Of a stretch of DNA of 64,000 nucleotides, positions 11,131 to 22,600 are shown piece after piece. Origin of the DNA: Bipolaris cookei (taxonomy: Eukaryota; Ascomycota; Dothideomycetes; Pleosporales; Pleosporaceae); the NCBI GenBank assembly GCA_002286855.1, contig NRSV01000038.1:116269-180268 (forward strand). The letters are read 5' to 3'. Both the position numbers and the translations under genes were made by a program. The notes under the pieces are model-generated. The model saw only the letters and a program-made list of their open reading frames with translations. It had not been told where the DNA came from and ran no database searches. How positions within the stretch are numbered: position 1 is the stretch's first letter; the number at the start of each line of letters is the position of its first letter.

Positions 11131-13634
11131 ATGTCTGTAGTAGGAGTCGACTTGGGTACGCTCAACAGCGTCATCGCTGTTGCGCGGAATCGTGGTGTCG
11201 ATGTTGTAAGTGCCACCGCGTATCTTCATTGTCACTTTCGTCCATGGCTCACACTGACTCACTGTTCTAGATTGCAAATGAGGTTTCCAACCGCGCGACA
11301 CCGTAAGTAGCCCCCCCCGCGAAAACATCTCCCCTCCAGAGAACGCACAGCTGACTGGCCACGATACAGATCACTAGTGGGCTTCGGCCCCAAGAGCAGA
11401 TACATTGGTGAGACGGCCAAGAACCAAGAAATTTCCAACCTCAAGAACACCGTCTCTTCATTTGTACGCCTCGCCGGCCGCAGTCTCCAAGATCCAGATG
11501 TCCAGGTTGAGCAGGACTTTGTCTCTGCCCAGCTCGTCGACATCGACGGCCAGGTGGGCGCAGAAGTCAATTACCTGGGCAAGAAGGAGCGATTTACCGC
11601 CACCCAAATCACCGCCATGCACCTCACAAAAATGCGGGCCACAGCCTCTACCGAGCTCAAGCTGCCCGTAAACGACATTGTCCTCAGTTGCCCTGTGTGG
11701 TACACCGACGCCCAGCGCCGCGCCATTCTCGACGCCGCCGAGATTGCCGGCCTCAAGTGCCTAAGGCTCATCAACGACAACACTGCAGTCGCACTTGGCT
11801 GGGGCATTCCAAAGCTCGACCTGCCTGGCCCAGAGGAGAAGCCACGAAGAGTCGTCTTTGTCAACATCGGCCACAGCAACTACACAGCCACTGTTGTCGA
11901 GTTCCGAAAGGGCGAACTGGCCGTCAAGTCGAGCGCTTGGGACAGGCACTTTGGTGGCCGCTACATCGACAAGGCCCTTGTTGAGCACTTTGCCAAGGAG
12001 TTCAAGGAAAAGTACAAGATCGATGTCATGGAGAACGGAAAGGCGCGCTTCCGTCTCGCTGCTGGTGTTGAGAAGCTCAAGAAGGTGCTCTCTGCCAACA
12101 ACATGGCGCCCATCAACGTCGAGTCCATCATGAACGACGTTGACGTGCGCGGTATGCTCAAGCGCGAGGAGCTCGAGGAGTTGATCAAGCCGCTCCTTGA
12201 GCGCGCCACCGTGCCCATCGAGCAGGCTCTCGCCGAGGCCAAGCTTACTGTCGAAGATATTGACTCGATTGAGATGGTCGGTGGATGCACACGTGTCCCT
12301 GCGCTCAAGACGAGGATTCAAGAATTCTTCGGCAAGCCTCTGTCTTTCACCCTGAATCAGGATGAGGCTGTCGCTCGTGGATGCGCCTTCTGCTGCGCCA
12401 TCCTCTCGCCAGTCTTCCGTGTCCGTGACTTCTCCGTCCACGACATGGTCAACTACCCCATTGAATTCACATGGGAAAAGTCCGAAGACATTCCTGACGA
12501 GGACACCAGCCTCACCGTCTTCAACAAGGGCAACGTCATGCCATCCACCAAGATCCTGACCTTTTACCGAAAACACCCCTTCGACCTTGAGGCCAGGTAC
12601 GCCAAGCCTGAACAGCTTCCCGGAAAGATGAACCCCTGGATCGGCCGTTTCTCCGTCAAGGGCGTCAAGGAGGACCCCAAGGGCGATTTCATGATTTGCA
12701 AACTTAAGGCACGCCTCAACGTGCACGGTGTGCTCAACGTCGAGTCTGGATACTACGTCGAGGAGACCGAGGTCGAGGAGCCAATTCCCGAGTCTCCATC
12801 AGAGAAGAAAGAGGGTGATGTACGTTTTTCTAAATTTCCTAATGATTCGAGTACCAGCGAGCAAAGTTCGGCAGAACGTGCTGCGAAACGATATAAGCTT
12901 AGCGATGATTCTGTACATGCGCGTCCTTTTGCTTCTGCGCCCGAAACAAATGAGCTAACGAATTATGCGCAGGCAATGGACGTGGACAAGGATGCTCCTC
13001 CGGAGCCACCCAAGATGCGGAAGGTCAAGAAGCAGCTCCGCAAGGGAGACTTGCCTCTGTCGGCGGGCACTGCTTCGCTTGACGATGCTTCAAAGCAGAT
13101 TGCGGCTGAGCGCGAGAACGCCATGATTATGGAGGACAAGCTTGTTGCCGACACTGAGAATGAGAAGAACAACCTTGAGAGCTTCATCTACGAGCTTAAG
13201 GACAAGATTCTCGACGTCTACGCAGAGTTTGCTAGCGACGATGAGAAGGCCAGGCTCAACCAGAAGCTCGAGACCATCGAGGTAAGCCAAATATCAAACA
13301 TAGCTGTGGGAAAGTGAATACTAATAAAACACAGGAATGGCTGTACGACGAGGGCGACGATGCGTCCAAAGCACAATACGTCTCCAAGAAAGAGGACATT
13401 CGCTCCATTGCTGGCCCCATTATCCAGCGCTACAATGACAAGGTCGAGGGTGAGAGGCAAGCCGCCATGGAGAAGCAACAAAAGGAGCACGCTGCCAAGC
13501 AGGCTGAGCTGGAGCGTGCAAAGCGGGAAGCTGAGTCTAAGAAGCAGGCTGACGCGCCACCTGCTGAAGACTCAAAGGATACCGAGATGGCTGACGCCGA
13601 GGGCCAAAAGGCCGACGGCGCTGAGGCGTCTTAG
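11131..13634 (+). CDS. hsp88: Hsp110-type chaperone / nucleotide exchange factor (Hsp88, Sse1)
   Basis: Exons 11131-11205, 11271-11302, 11370-12819, 12973-13281 and 13335-13634 join to 721 residues, the usual size for fungal Hsp88/Sse1. It is a cytosolic Hsp70 relative acting as an exchange factor and holdase. Shown by the N-terminal nucleotide-binding loop (GVDLGTLNSVIAVA), the actin-like ATPase signature GHSNYTATVVEF, and VGGCTRVPALK. The C-terminal half has the Hsp110 acidic insert and helical bundle; the tail is Ala/Lys/Glu-rich with EMADAEG. The intron at 12820-12972 is 153 nt, divisible by three and free of in-frame stops, so retention would add 51 residues in the acidic loop. Confidence 0.93.
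12820..12972 (+). other. In-frame, stop-free intron of the Hsp88 gene
   Basis: The borders are GTACGT and GCGCAG, with a branch-like GCTAAC about 20 nt before the acceptor. It is 51 codons long in the host frame without a stop. I treat it as an intron because the translated piece has no place in the Hsp110 family and the flanking exons join the family's MRKVKK segment smoothly. RNA reads would show whether it is sometimes retained. Confidence 0.7.
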
Positions 13635-13860
13635 ACGAGGGGAGGTATGCAGGCGTATTGGCAAATGGAAAAAAAGCATTTGGACGGCGTAGTGTATATG
13701 GCAAACTACGTTTCGGCAGGAAGGAAAGTGGTATTCGACTTTGTTCATTTTGTTTTCTGTGATGAGATCATGGTAATGCGATGCTTATGATAGACCAGTC
13801 CATAGATGAACGAACATGAGATTCGATGTCTTTGACGTTGGGAAGTTTGGAGATTGTATA

Positions 13861-14145
13861 ACGTAAAGTATCACCGAGCCGGACACTTTTTCTTGACATT
13901 GCGAACTTCACGTACGAAACACTATGCATCAACAACATAAGGATTTCTTAACTCAGCGAGAAGGAAGAATTACTCTTGCTCTTCAGGCCTTTCGTACGGG
14001 TCAATTTAAGACTATACGAAGCGCTGCTGCTGCCTATAACGTACCTTTTCAACGGCTTTCTGATCGGCTAAACAAAATCACCTTTCGGCCTCAAGTAATC
14101 CCAAACTGGCGCAAGCTTACTATAATTGAAGAGCAAACAATCGTA
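13861..14145 (+). repeat. Left arm of the fold-back element
   Basis: This 285-bp arm has the terminal sequence ACGTAAAGTATCACC and the ATG of the transposase fragment at 13924. Confidence 0.9.
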
Positions 14146-14640
14146 CCATATATTCTTGACCTAGAGTAGCGAGGATTTGCCCCCCGACTGTGCAGAGTAG
14201 CAGATATGGCAGATAAACTACTACGTGTATGAGGTGAACAGCCTGTAGGCAAATGCTGGGCAGAGCGGTTTGTATCACGTTCGGACAAGCTTAAAACGGC
14301 CTTTAGTCGAGCAAAGGATCGTCAGAAAATACAGCGAGAAGACCCAGAGGTTATTAACGCGTGGTTTAACTTCGTACGAGAGACAATTGAGAAGTATGGG
14401 GTTCATTCAGACGGCATCCACAACTTTAATAAAACTAGCCTCCAGATAGGCGTAATTGGTTCGATGAAGGTATTTACAGGCGCAGAGCGTCGTACGAGGC
14501 CTACTCTTACGCATCCAGGCAATCGCGAGTGGGTTACAGTCATTCAGAGCATCTGCGCTGCGGGATACGCTACCCCGCCATTCATCATCTACAAAGGACG
14601 CGTCCACATCTCTGCATGGCACGAAGAAGCATATATACCG
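13924..14640 (+). pseudogene. Truncated DDE_1 (pogo/Fot1) transposase
   Basis: The ATG at 13924 opens an N-terminal HTH (psq/CENP-B-like) domain: TLALQAFRTGQFK, then SAAAAYNVPFQRLSDRLN. The frame stops at TAG 14167-14169 and again shortly after, but translation continues to resemble a DDE_1 transposase through REWVTVIQSICAAG and the IIYKGR region. The first catalytic Asp is lost: the usual NFDET reads NFNKT, two G-to-A changes after T. The second and third catalytic sites are absent because the element turns into its inverted arm at 14641. The mirror N-terminus is encoded on the minus strand from 14862. Confidence 0.85.
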
Positions 14641-14925
14641 TACGATTGTCTGCTCTTCAATTATAGTAAGCTTGCGCCAGTTTGGGATTACTTGAGGCCG
14701 AAAGGTGATTTTGTTTAGCCGATCAGAAAGCCGTTGAAAAGGTACGTTATAGGCAGCAGCAGCGCTTCGTATAGTCTTAAATTGACCCGTACGAAAGGCC
14801 TGAAGAGCAAGAGTAATTCTTCCTTCTCGCTGAGTTAAGAAATCCTTATGTTGTTGATGCATAGTGTTTCGTACGTGAAGTTCGCAATGTCAAGAAAAAG
14901 TGTCCGGCTCGGTGATACTTTACGT
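14641..14925 (-). repeat. Right arm of the fold-back element (inverted copy of the left)
   Basis: Reverse complement of 13861-14145. One visible substitution lies near the inner edge (CTGCTC for TTGCTC). Near-identity argues for recent origin or gene conversion between the arms. Confidence 0.9.
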
Positions 14926-15177
14926 TATTGAATATTTGATTTTCGAAGAGCACGGTGATGGGGCGTCAGGCGTCCATTCGTCCACATTGAGTAAAAGCCG
15001 ACAGGGAGTAGCGAGCGAATGAGAAGCTGAGCCACGCCATTAGCGAGCTTCAGGCTACTTTTTGGTCCGATGCGACATGCATGAACCAATTGCTCCTTCA
15101 GTTATTCAGCTTTTTATCGTTCCACCCCCCTTGTCGCCTAGTGAGAGTGGTGCTATCGTTGTTTGGTAGTAGTCGTA

Positions 15178-17032
15178 ATGTTACAGGAGCTTACTAGCGT
15201 ACCCCTGAGACAACAAGCACCGCCTGCGTCTACAATATCTACGTTGCACACTGCAAGTACCGGGCGGTCGCGGAAGAAGTCAAGGTCCGGATGTGGGACG
15301 TGCAAGTATGTTACTCTTATTTCGCTCTTCTTCCTTGGATCAATTGATTGTTTTGGGTTTCTTGAATTTTTTTCGATCATGAAGATATAAAACATGAAGG
15401 CGATGGGAATTGCGAGCCATGCTAGGTACCCAATGTACACGTACCTGACATGAAGACAGAGCACGCAAAGTAAAATGTGACGAGACAAAACCAGTATGCA
15501 ATCGCTGTCTCAGTACTGGCCGGACCTGTGATGGCTACGGCGCCCAGGGAGGAGGAGGAAATACTTATCTTGACCGATATGGCCGTCGTTCTCAACCAAC
15601 TACGACTCCCTCAGAAGTTCAGCTTTCAAAGCCTCTGGCAAAGTCTTTTCCATCAGACGAATTACGCTACCTTCAGCTGTACAAACAGCGCGTATCGTGG
15701 ACGTCGTCAGGCTGGTTCGGGTATCCCTTCTGGCACGCTACTGTTATCCCGGCCCTTGTTTCTGAACCGGCTATCTTGCATGCTGTCGTCGCGCTGAGTG
15801 CGGCACACGAGTGTAATTTTATTCCGGGCCAGAGTATCGACACGAGAGAGAGGTTTGTTCTAAAGCAGTACAGCCAGGCGATTTCCGCGCTACAGCCGAT
15901 GCTGGCGAGAACCAGTGATACACAGGATGTGGCTGTAGTACTGGTGACATGCATGCTATTTACTTTCCTGGAGTACTTGAGAGGGAGACACGAAATTGCC
16001 GAGACGCACTTGAAGAACGGAATCAAGTTATTAAGCGATGGACGGGTACCACGCTCCAGTGTCATGGAGAAAAGCATCGTCCGCAGTTTCGCCGCCTTCG
16101 TCACTCAAAGAACCCTCTTTGGATCCGACTTCCATCTCACTGACCCAGACATCTTTCCGCACTCCCTGCAAACCCTGCACCTCCCCAACTCCATCTTCGC
16201 AAGCCCCGAAGCCGCAAAAGACGCCCTCGACACTATCCTCCGCCGCGTAACCCACACCGAGCATCTAATTCAGACTTCCCAACCCCCGCACTCGCCCTCC
16301 TTGGAAAAAACCCAGTCCCACCTCCTCACTCTCCTAACTTCCTGGCACTCAACCTACCACCGTACCCAATCCCACCTCAACTCCTGCCCCCCGGATAAAG
16401 ACACACCAGCGTTCGGATCCCACCCCGCACCCTCCCGCACACCCCTCTCCTACACCCTGCTCCTCATGTCCCACAGCAGCGCCCTAATTCGCACCCACAC
16501 CCTGCTATCCCCCTCCCCCCTCGCATACCTCTCTCACACCCCACTCTTCCACCGCATCCTCCTCTGCGCCCACACCATCCACGTCGCCTACACTTTCGCC
16601 GTGCAAATCCCTCAGAACGTAAACTTCGAGCATTCCATTTGCGAATCGGGTGTTGTAGCGTCGCTGTTTTATACAGGGATTAAATGTCGAGTAAGGTGTC
16701 TGCGGCGCTATGCGCATGCGTCTTTGAAGGCTGTGCCGCGCATGGAGGCGTGCTGGGATAGTGCTGTTGTGGCGAATGTGGTGGAGAGGGTTATTGGGAT
16801 GGAGGATGCAGGATTTTGGGAGGGAGAAGAGGGGAAGGAGAAGGTGGATTTGGGGACTTTGCCGGAGTTGAGGGAGGAGGAGGATGAAGCGGTAGTGTTG
16901 AAGGAGGAGAAGCTGTTTCGGAGTGTGAAGGTGGAAATGAGGGGGGAGGGGGGGAGGGCAGAGGTTAGGTGTGAGAGGGTGGGTGGGGATGGGGAGGTTG
17001 AGGTTGTGGTGTTTGAGGTCGATAATAAGTGA
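15178..17032 (+). CDS. Zn2Cys6 fungal transcription factor
   Basis: Exons 15178-15305 and 15460-17032 give 566 residues. The binuclear zinc cluster is split by the 154-nt intron: CGTCK at residues 39-43, then ARKVKCDETKPVCNRC and LSTGRTC, giving C-x2-C-x6-C-x6-C-x2-C-x6-C. The downstream part (ILHAVVALSAAHE, the TFLEYLRGRHE region) matches the fungal transcription factor middle domain. The start at 15178 is the only in-frame ATG before the zinc cluster. The last 90 codons are extremely G-rich on the coding strand, giving a Glu/Gly/Val-rich tail that may be poorly conserved. Target genes are unknown. Confidence 0.88.
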
Positions 17033-17371
17033 TTTTTTTCTTTCTTTCTATCTTTCTTTCCTTTGGTAGCAATATAGATTGTCTGTCGAGATTGGACGGA
17101 ATCACTAGCCAGCAGGTTAGACTAATAGTGATAGACAAGGGGATACTTCAAATCGCCAGAAACAACACAAATTCAAGAGTGGGGGATATCAACTGCCATG
17201 CAATAAAACAGTGGGACAAAATAATCCATGGGGGATAGAACAAGGCGCCATCCATCCACTATACATAAAAATTCGTCCGTCCTGGTTGGAAATACATTTC
17301 TCATCTAGCCAGAGAGTAAAGTTACACGCACACATTCATCCACCCCGAAATGCACCCAATTACAACAAAAT
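17033..17371. other. Convergent 3' flanks
   Basis: 339 bp between the transcription factor and the converging E2 gene. A CTTT-rich tract lies at 17033-17066. No gene is seen. Confidence 0.5.
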
Positions 17372-19059
17372 CTACAACATAAGCTCAAGAGGGTTCTCAA
17401 TCGCCTTCTTCAGCTCACGCATAAACTCGCCACCAACGGCACCGTCAACAACCTTGTGGTCAAAGCTTCCGGTGATGACAATCTGGTCGTCCCACTCAAT
17501 GCTTGCGGAGCCATCCTCGGAGGCCTCGCCGGGTACGGCAACCTTCCTGGTGGCGCCGATGGCGACGATGCAGGCTTGCGGGGGGTTGATGACGGCGGTA
17601 AATCGCTCAACGGCAGGATTCATACCCATGTTAGAAATGGTAATGGTTCCGCCCTGGTACTCCTCAGGCTTGAGCTTGCCGTCGCGTGCGCGCTTGCCAA
17701 GGTCCTTAATCTGTGATGAGATGGTCTGGAGACCGAGTCCAGTAACGTTCTTGACAATGGGTGTCATCAGGCCAACAGGAGTGGAGACGGCGACCGAGAC
17801 GTCGACGGTGTTGTGCTGGCGGATGATGACCTTGCCGCCCTCCTCGCGCCATGACGAATTGGCAGCGGGGACCTTGCTGGCAGCAATGGCAAGCGCCTTG
17901 ACGAGCAAGTCGTTGACCGACAGCTTGTAGGCGCCGTTGGCCGAAGCGTTAAGAGCCTCGCGGAGCTTGAGAAGCTTGGAGACCGAAATGTTGGAGGCGA
18001 CGAAGTAGTGGGGATTCTGCTGCATACTCTCGGTAAGACGGCTGGCGATGACCTTGCGCATGCTGCTAGCCTCGGTATCCTGGTAAGCAGGGCCTGCGGC
18101 AGCGGCAGGGGAAGCTCCCGCAGCAGGCTTGTAGTTTTCAACATCCTGCTTGGTGATGGCTCCGCCTTTGCCAGTGCCCTTGATGGAACCAATCGGGACG
18201 CCCTTCTCGAGAGCGAGCTTCTTGACTGCGGGGGAGACGGCAGGCTGGCGCTGGAGAACCGTCTCGAGACGGGCACCGGTCGAGTCTGATTCGATGGCGG
18301 CGGGTGCGGACTGTTCCTTGGCCGGAGGGGCGGTCTTTGAGCCGGAGTTGTCGGGGGGCTCGCTGGCTTCCGAAGCCTCACCCTGCTTGGGAGATGAAGC
18401 GGCCTTCTTGTCACCACCAGCGTCCTCAATAGAGAAGCTCTCAAAGGCTGAGACATCCTCACCTTCCTCAACCATGACAGCGATTGGCTGTGATGGTTAG
18501 TATAATGACTCCACATAAATCCCGAGCACACTTACGCTTCCGACAGCAACGTCCTTCTCACCAGCGTCACGGAGGATCTTGGCAATAGTGCCCTCCTCCT
18601 GGAACTCAAAGTCCATTTGTGCCTTGTCCGTCTCAATCTCGACGAGCACATCACCGGGCGCTATCGAGTCGCCAACCTTCTTCTGCCATGCGCCAATGTT
18701 TCCGGAGGTCATGGTCGGCGAGAGGGCAGGCATGCTGATAACGCTGTGGGGTGGGTAGGCTGCGGCGAGTGGAGGTTAGCGGTGCGGCCAGGACGTCCTA
18801 GCAGACAGCGGGATGCTCACATTTGGAAGCATAGTACCGGGCGAGGGCAGAGAGGGCAGGTGTGCGTCTACATGTTTCGCGGTCAGCCAGTAGTCTCGGG
18901 ATTGGGCCCGGAATTGGTGTTTGCAGGCCGTGTGCTGTGTTGTATGGCAGCAACCTACGCGGTACAAGTCGCGGGAGAGAAGGCGCCGCGCAGAGCAATT
19001 GAACCCCTCGAGGTCAATTGGGAGCCTGCCCGGGATAGCAGAGTGGTAGCAGCGGGCAT
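17372..19059 (-). CDS. Pyruvate dehydrogenase E2, dihydrolipoamide acetyltransferase (mitochondrial)
   Basis: Four exons on the minus strand, 19059-18959, 18867-18821, 18759-18536 and 18487-17372, join to 495 residues. This is the core acetyltransferase of the mitochondrial pyruvate dehydrogenase complex. The first two small exons give an Arg/Ser-rich presequence (ALSALARYYASK). The lipoyl domain follows (MPALSPTMTSGNIGAW; lipoyl-Lys about residue 95 in ETDKAQ), then an Ala/Pro linker, the E1/E3-binding domain (VSPAVKKLALEKGVP) and the catalytic domain with DHKVVDG (His about 468) and the terminus ENPLELML. The first exon's donor must be GTAGGT at 18958 to keep phase. The yeast equivalent is Lat1. 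Confidence 0.93.
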
Positions 19060-19693
19060 TGTGTCGGGGTTCCTGGATGCGCTGAGATTTTGCTCTAAGC
19101 GATGACCGGGGAGAGGGAGGGGAGAGGCAGCAGCTCTTCTTTCTTCGGGGACAGGTCAGGAAGAGAGCAGGCGCAGACAATGGAGCTGGGAGACCGCTCA
19201 AGGCTCTGGAGCTGGACTGGGCAGGGGAGAGATGGCAGACTGGAGATGTCGCTCAACAGAAAAGTTTAGTGCTGGCCAGCTTGTTGGAGATCCGTCGGCG
19301 GGTACTAAGCGTTATGACCCGACGGCCCTAACGCGAGATTTCGGAGAGGCTTGTGGCAGCGGTGGCTGATCCCTGTGTGGCTGATCTCCTGTGGCTTGAC
19401 GAACTAGCGCCTGCCGTGTCCCCAGTCGGCCAGGTACGCAGCTCCGCCCAGCTAGCCAGGAAAGACACTTTGTCATCTCATAATTAGGCACGGCCCGCAT
19501 CCTGGAATCGGCCTGGATTGCATTACGTTGCCTTGTGCGCCATTGCAACTGTGCGACCGCCCTCCTGCCTCTTGCTTCGTGTTTGAATTGGGGCCATGGA
19601 TGGTCGCTGACCCAAGGCTCGCTCGTCCGTCATCCAACGTTGGTCCCTTAATCATAGTAGCCTGGGCATAGTCGTGACAACCTACACACCACA
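19060..19693. promoter_or_regulatory. Divergent promoter region between E2 and Sec7 genes
   Basis: 634 bp between two housekeeping genes transcribed away from each other; it must hold both promoters. I saw no clear TATA box or specific site. Confidence 0.4.
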
Positions 19694-22600
19694 ATGGCTG
19701 ACACCGAGCCCCCACCAATAACACAAATACCGGCCTCGGACGCCGAGGAAAAGGCCGCCGCCATGGGAGAAAATGAGACGCCGGCTGCAGACCAAGAAAA
19801 AACAACGGAGTACGAGGAGAAGAAAGAGGCGGAACAGACGGACGAGGATGATGACGAGGATGATGACGAGGATGAGGACGAGGGCGAGGACGAGGACGAG
19901 GACAGTGACTCTGATGCAGGCTCCGAGCATGCCTCGCCTGCCCCAGATAAGGCAGAAACAGAGGCAGACGAGGCAGCAAATGCAGAATCAGAGGCAGCAG
20001 CAGCACCGCCTCGGGAAGAAACCAACACCTCAACACTTACAACCGAGGCACCAGCGTTATCCGTCCCGGATACCTCAGACCCGCCGCGCACCTCGGAGCA
20101 GATGTTCGACCAGCGCCTGCCCCTCGAATCCCGCTCACGAACAGACTCGCAGTCGACCGTCGCCACCACCGCAACCCGCCCCTCGACGCGCAGCTCCCTC
20201 GTCTTCGTCGTCACTGCGCTCGAGACCATTGCCGCTTCCAAGGATGCCCGCAAGAACAAAAAATTGGGCGACAGCACCAATGCCGCCCTGTCTGCCATCA
20301 AGAACGAGGGCGACCCCGCGCGCATCAACCCCGAGGTCCTCTTTGAACCACTTCAACTCGCCTCAGAGGCCCCCAATGTCCCCGTCTCTATCACCGCCCT
20401 CGATTGCATCGGCAAGCTCATCAGTTACTCCTACTTCTCCGTCCCCACCGAGCCCCGCCCTGACAACAGCGAGGCGCCGCCCCTAATTGAAAGAGCCATA
20501 GACACAATATGTGACTGCTTCCAGGGTGAAGCCACGGCCCCAGAGATCCAGCTGCAGATTGTAAAGTCCTTGCTCGCTGCCATATTAAACGACAAGATTG
20601 TGGTACATGGAGCCGGACTACTCAAGGCTGTGCGACTCACGTACAACATCTTCCTCCTATCAAAGTCGAGTGCAAACCAGCAGGTCGCTCAAGGTGCACT
20701 GACCCAGATGGTCGGCACCGTCTTCGAAAGAGTCAAGGCTAGATTGGCTGCCAAGGAAGCTCGGTTGAATCTGTCACGCGTGTCTCTCAACGACAAGAAC
20801 ATTTCCGGAGAGAGCGTACATCGGGGAGAACCTAGTCCGACAGGCTTCGACGGTGACGAACCTAACGGTGAGGATGAGCGTGACGAATCGGCCACGTCCA
20901 ACGACAAGGCTGTCGACCAACACACGGGGCCCAAGATTACACTGCAAAGCTTTGAAAACAACATGAGCTTCAACGACGATCGTATACACGACAATGCGCC
21001 GACGCTCGTGACTCGAATCAAGACCAAGGCTGGCTCGCGGCAGGTCTCGGGCCAAGACGGCGCCTCGCCTCACATCAATACGGAGGAAGAGGAAGAGGAC
21101 GAGATATTCGTCAAAGATGCATACCTAGTCTTCAGGGCCATGTGCCGGCTGAGCACAAAGAGTCTGTCGGTTGACCATGCCCACGATGTGCGGTCGCAGG
21201 GCATGCGCTCCAAGCTTCTCTCCCTGCACATGATCCACACCATCTTGTTCAATAACATTGCTGTCTTTGAATCACCCTACGCTACCATCCGCAGTGGCAG
21301 CGATGAGCCTACAAGTTTCATTCAGGCGGTTAAGCAATACCTGTGTTTGAGCCTTAGTCGGAATGGTGCAAGTTCAGTAAAGCAGGTGTTTGAAGTAGCC
21401 TGTGAGGTATTCTGGCAGATGCTCAAGTTCCTGCGCATATCACTAAAAAAGGAAGTCGAGGTGTTTCTCAAGGAAATTTACCTGGCAACATTAGACAAGC
21501 GAAGTGCCCCTGCATTTCAGAAGCAATACATTTTGACAATATTTGGAAGGCTGGCTGCAGACCCTCGAGCCCTGGTAGAGATCTATCTCAACTATGACTG
21601 CGACCGCACCGCGCTTGACAACATGTTCCAACGCGTTGTCGAGCACCTGTCCAAGATTTCAAGCAACCCTGTCACAATCACAGCAATGCAGCAGCAGGCG
21701 TATCAGGAGCAGCGGGAAAAGCAGTCAAAGCAAATGGACTGGCAAACCCGAGGCACCTTGCCCCCCTCGCTCACCACAGCCTCCATGAACTCTTCACATG
21801 AGACTGAACAGAGCTTTCCTCAAGAATATGCTATGAAGCAAGAGTCGTTGGAAGCGTTGGTCGAGATATTGCGCTCTCTCGTCAACTGGGCGCAACAGGC
21901 GCTTCCCGAAAACACAAAGGCGGTCCATTCAAGCTTGCGCCCATCACTAGATGACCTCAGAGTATCTATGGATACGCGAACACTCACAGAGTCCCCTATG
22001 ATTGGTGCAGACTCTGGCACAGTCACGCCACTTGCGGAAGATGACTACAGCCAGCTTGAAAAGGCCAAGCAGCGGAAGACTGCTCTGACAAATGCCTTGA
22101 AACAGTTCAACTACAAGCCGAAACGCGGGCTCAAGACACTCATAGCAGAGGGCTTCATTCCCTCGAACAAGCCCGAAGACGTTGCTCGTTTCTTCCTGGA
22201 CAATGACCAGATCGACAAGACTGCACTTGGCGAGTTTCTCGGTGAGGGCGATCCAGAGAATATTGCCATCATGCATGCTTTTGTAGATTTGATGGACTTT
22301 TCAAAGACACGCTTTACCGACGCCCTGCGACGTTTCCTCCAGAGCTTCCGATTGCCCGGTGAGGCCCAGAAGATTGATCGCTTCATGCTCAAGTTTGCGG
22401 AAAGATATATTACCGGTAACCCAAACGCATTCGCCAACGCTGATACCGCATACGTCTTGTCGTATTCGGTCATTATGCTGAACGTCGATCAGCATAGTAA
22501 AAAAATGAAAGGCCCCCGCATGACGGCAGCTGACTTCATCAAGAACAATCGTGGTATCAATGACAATGCCGATCTCCCGGAGGAGTATCTTCAAGGCATA

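Larger units (their letters stand above)
13861..14925. mobile_element. Fold-back pogo/Fot1-type element with 285-bp arms
   Basis: The element is flanked by a TA duplication (13859-13860 and 14926-14927), as in the Tc1/mariner-pogo superfamily. It begins ACGTAAAGTATCACC and ends with the exact complement. The arms 13861-14145 and 14641-14925 are inverted copies with one difference that I could see. Both carry the same 5' UTR and transposase N-terminus, so the normal right end has been replaced by an inverted copy of the left end. The unique centre (14146-14640) is transposase middle with stops. It cannot make active transposase but has two proper ends, so it could be moved in trans. Confidence 0.9.

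Noticed and set aside
11761..12726. 321-codon open frame on the minus strand
   Set aside because: It lies wholly inside the Hsp88 coding exon; the Leu/Val/Asp-rich translation is the antisense of a highly biased gene and has no motif.
14407..14862. 151-codon minus frame starting as a transposase
   Set aside because: It is the transposase N-terminus in the inverted arm running into antisense of the core; a junction product of the fold-back, not a separate gene.
19648..20328. 226-codon minus frame rich in Ser
   Set aside because: Antisense of the acidic GAT/GAG repeat region of the Sec7 gene.
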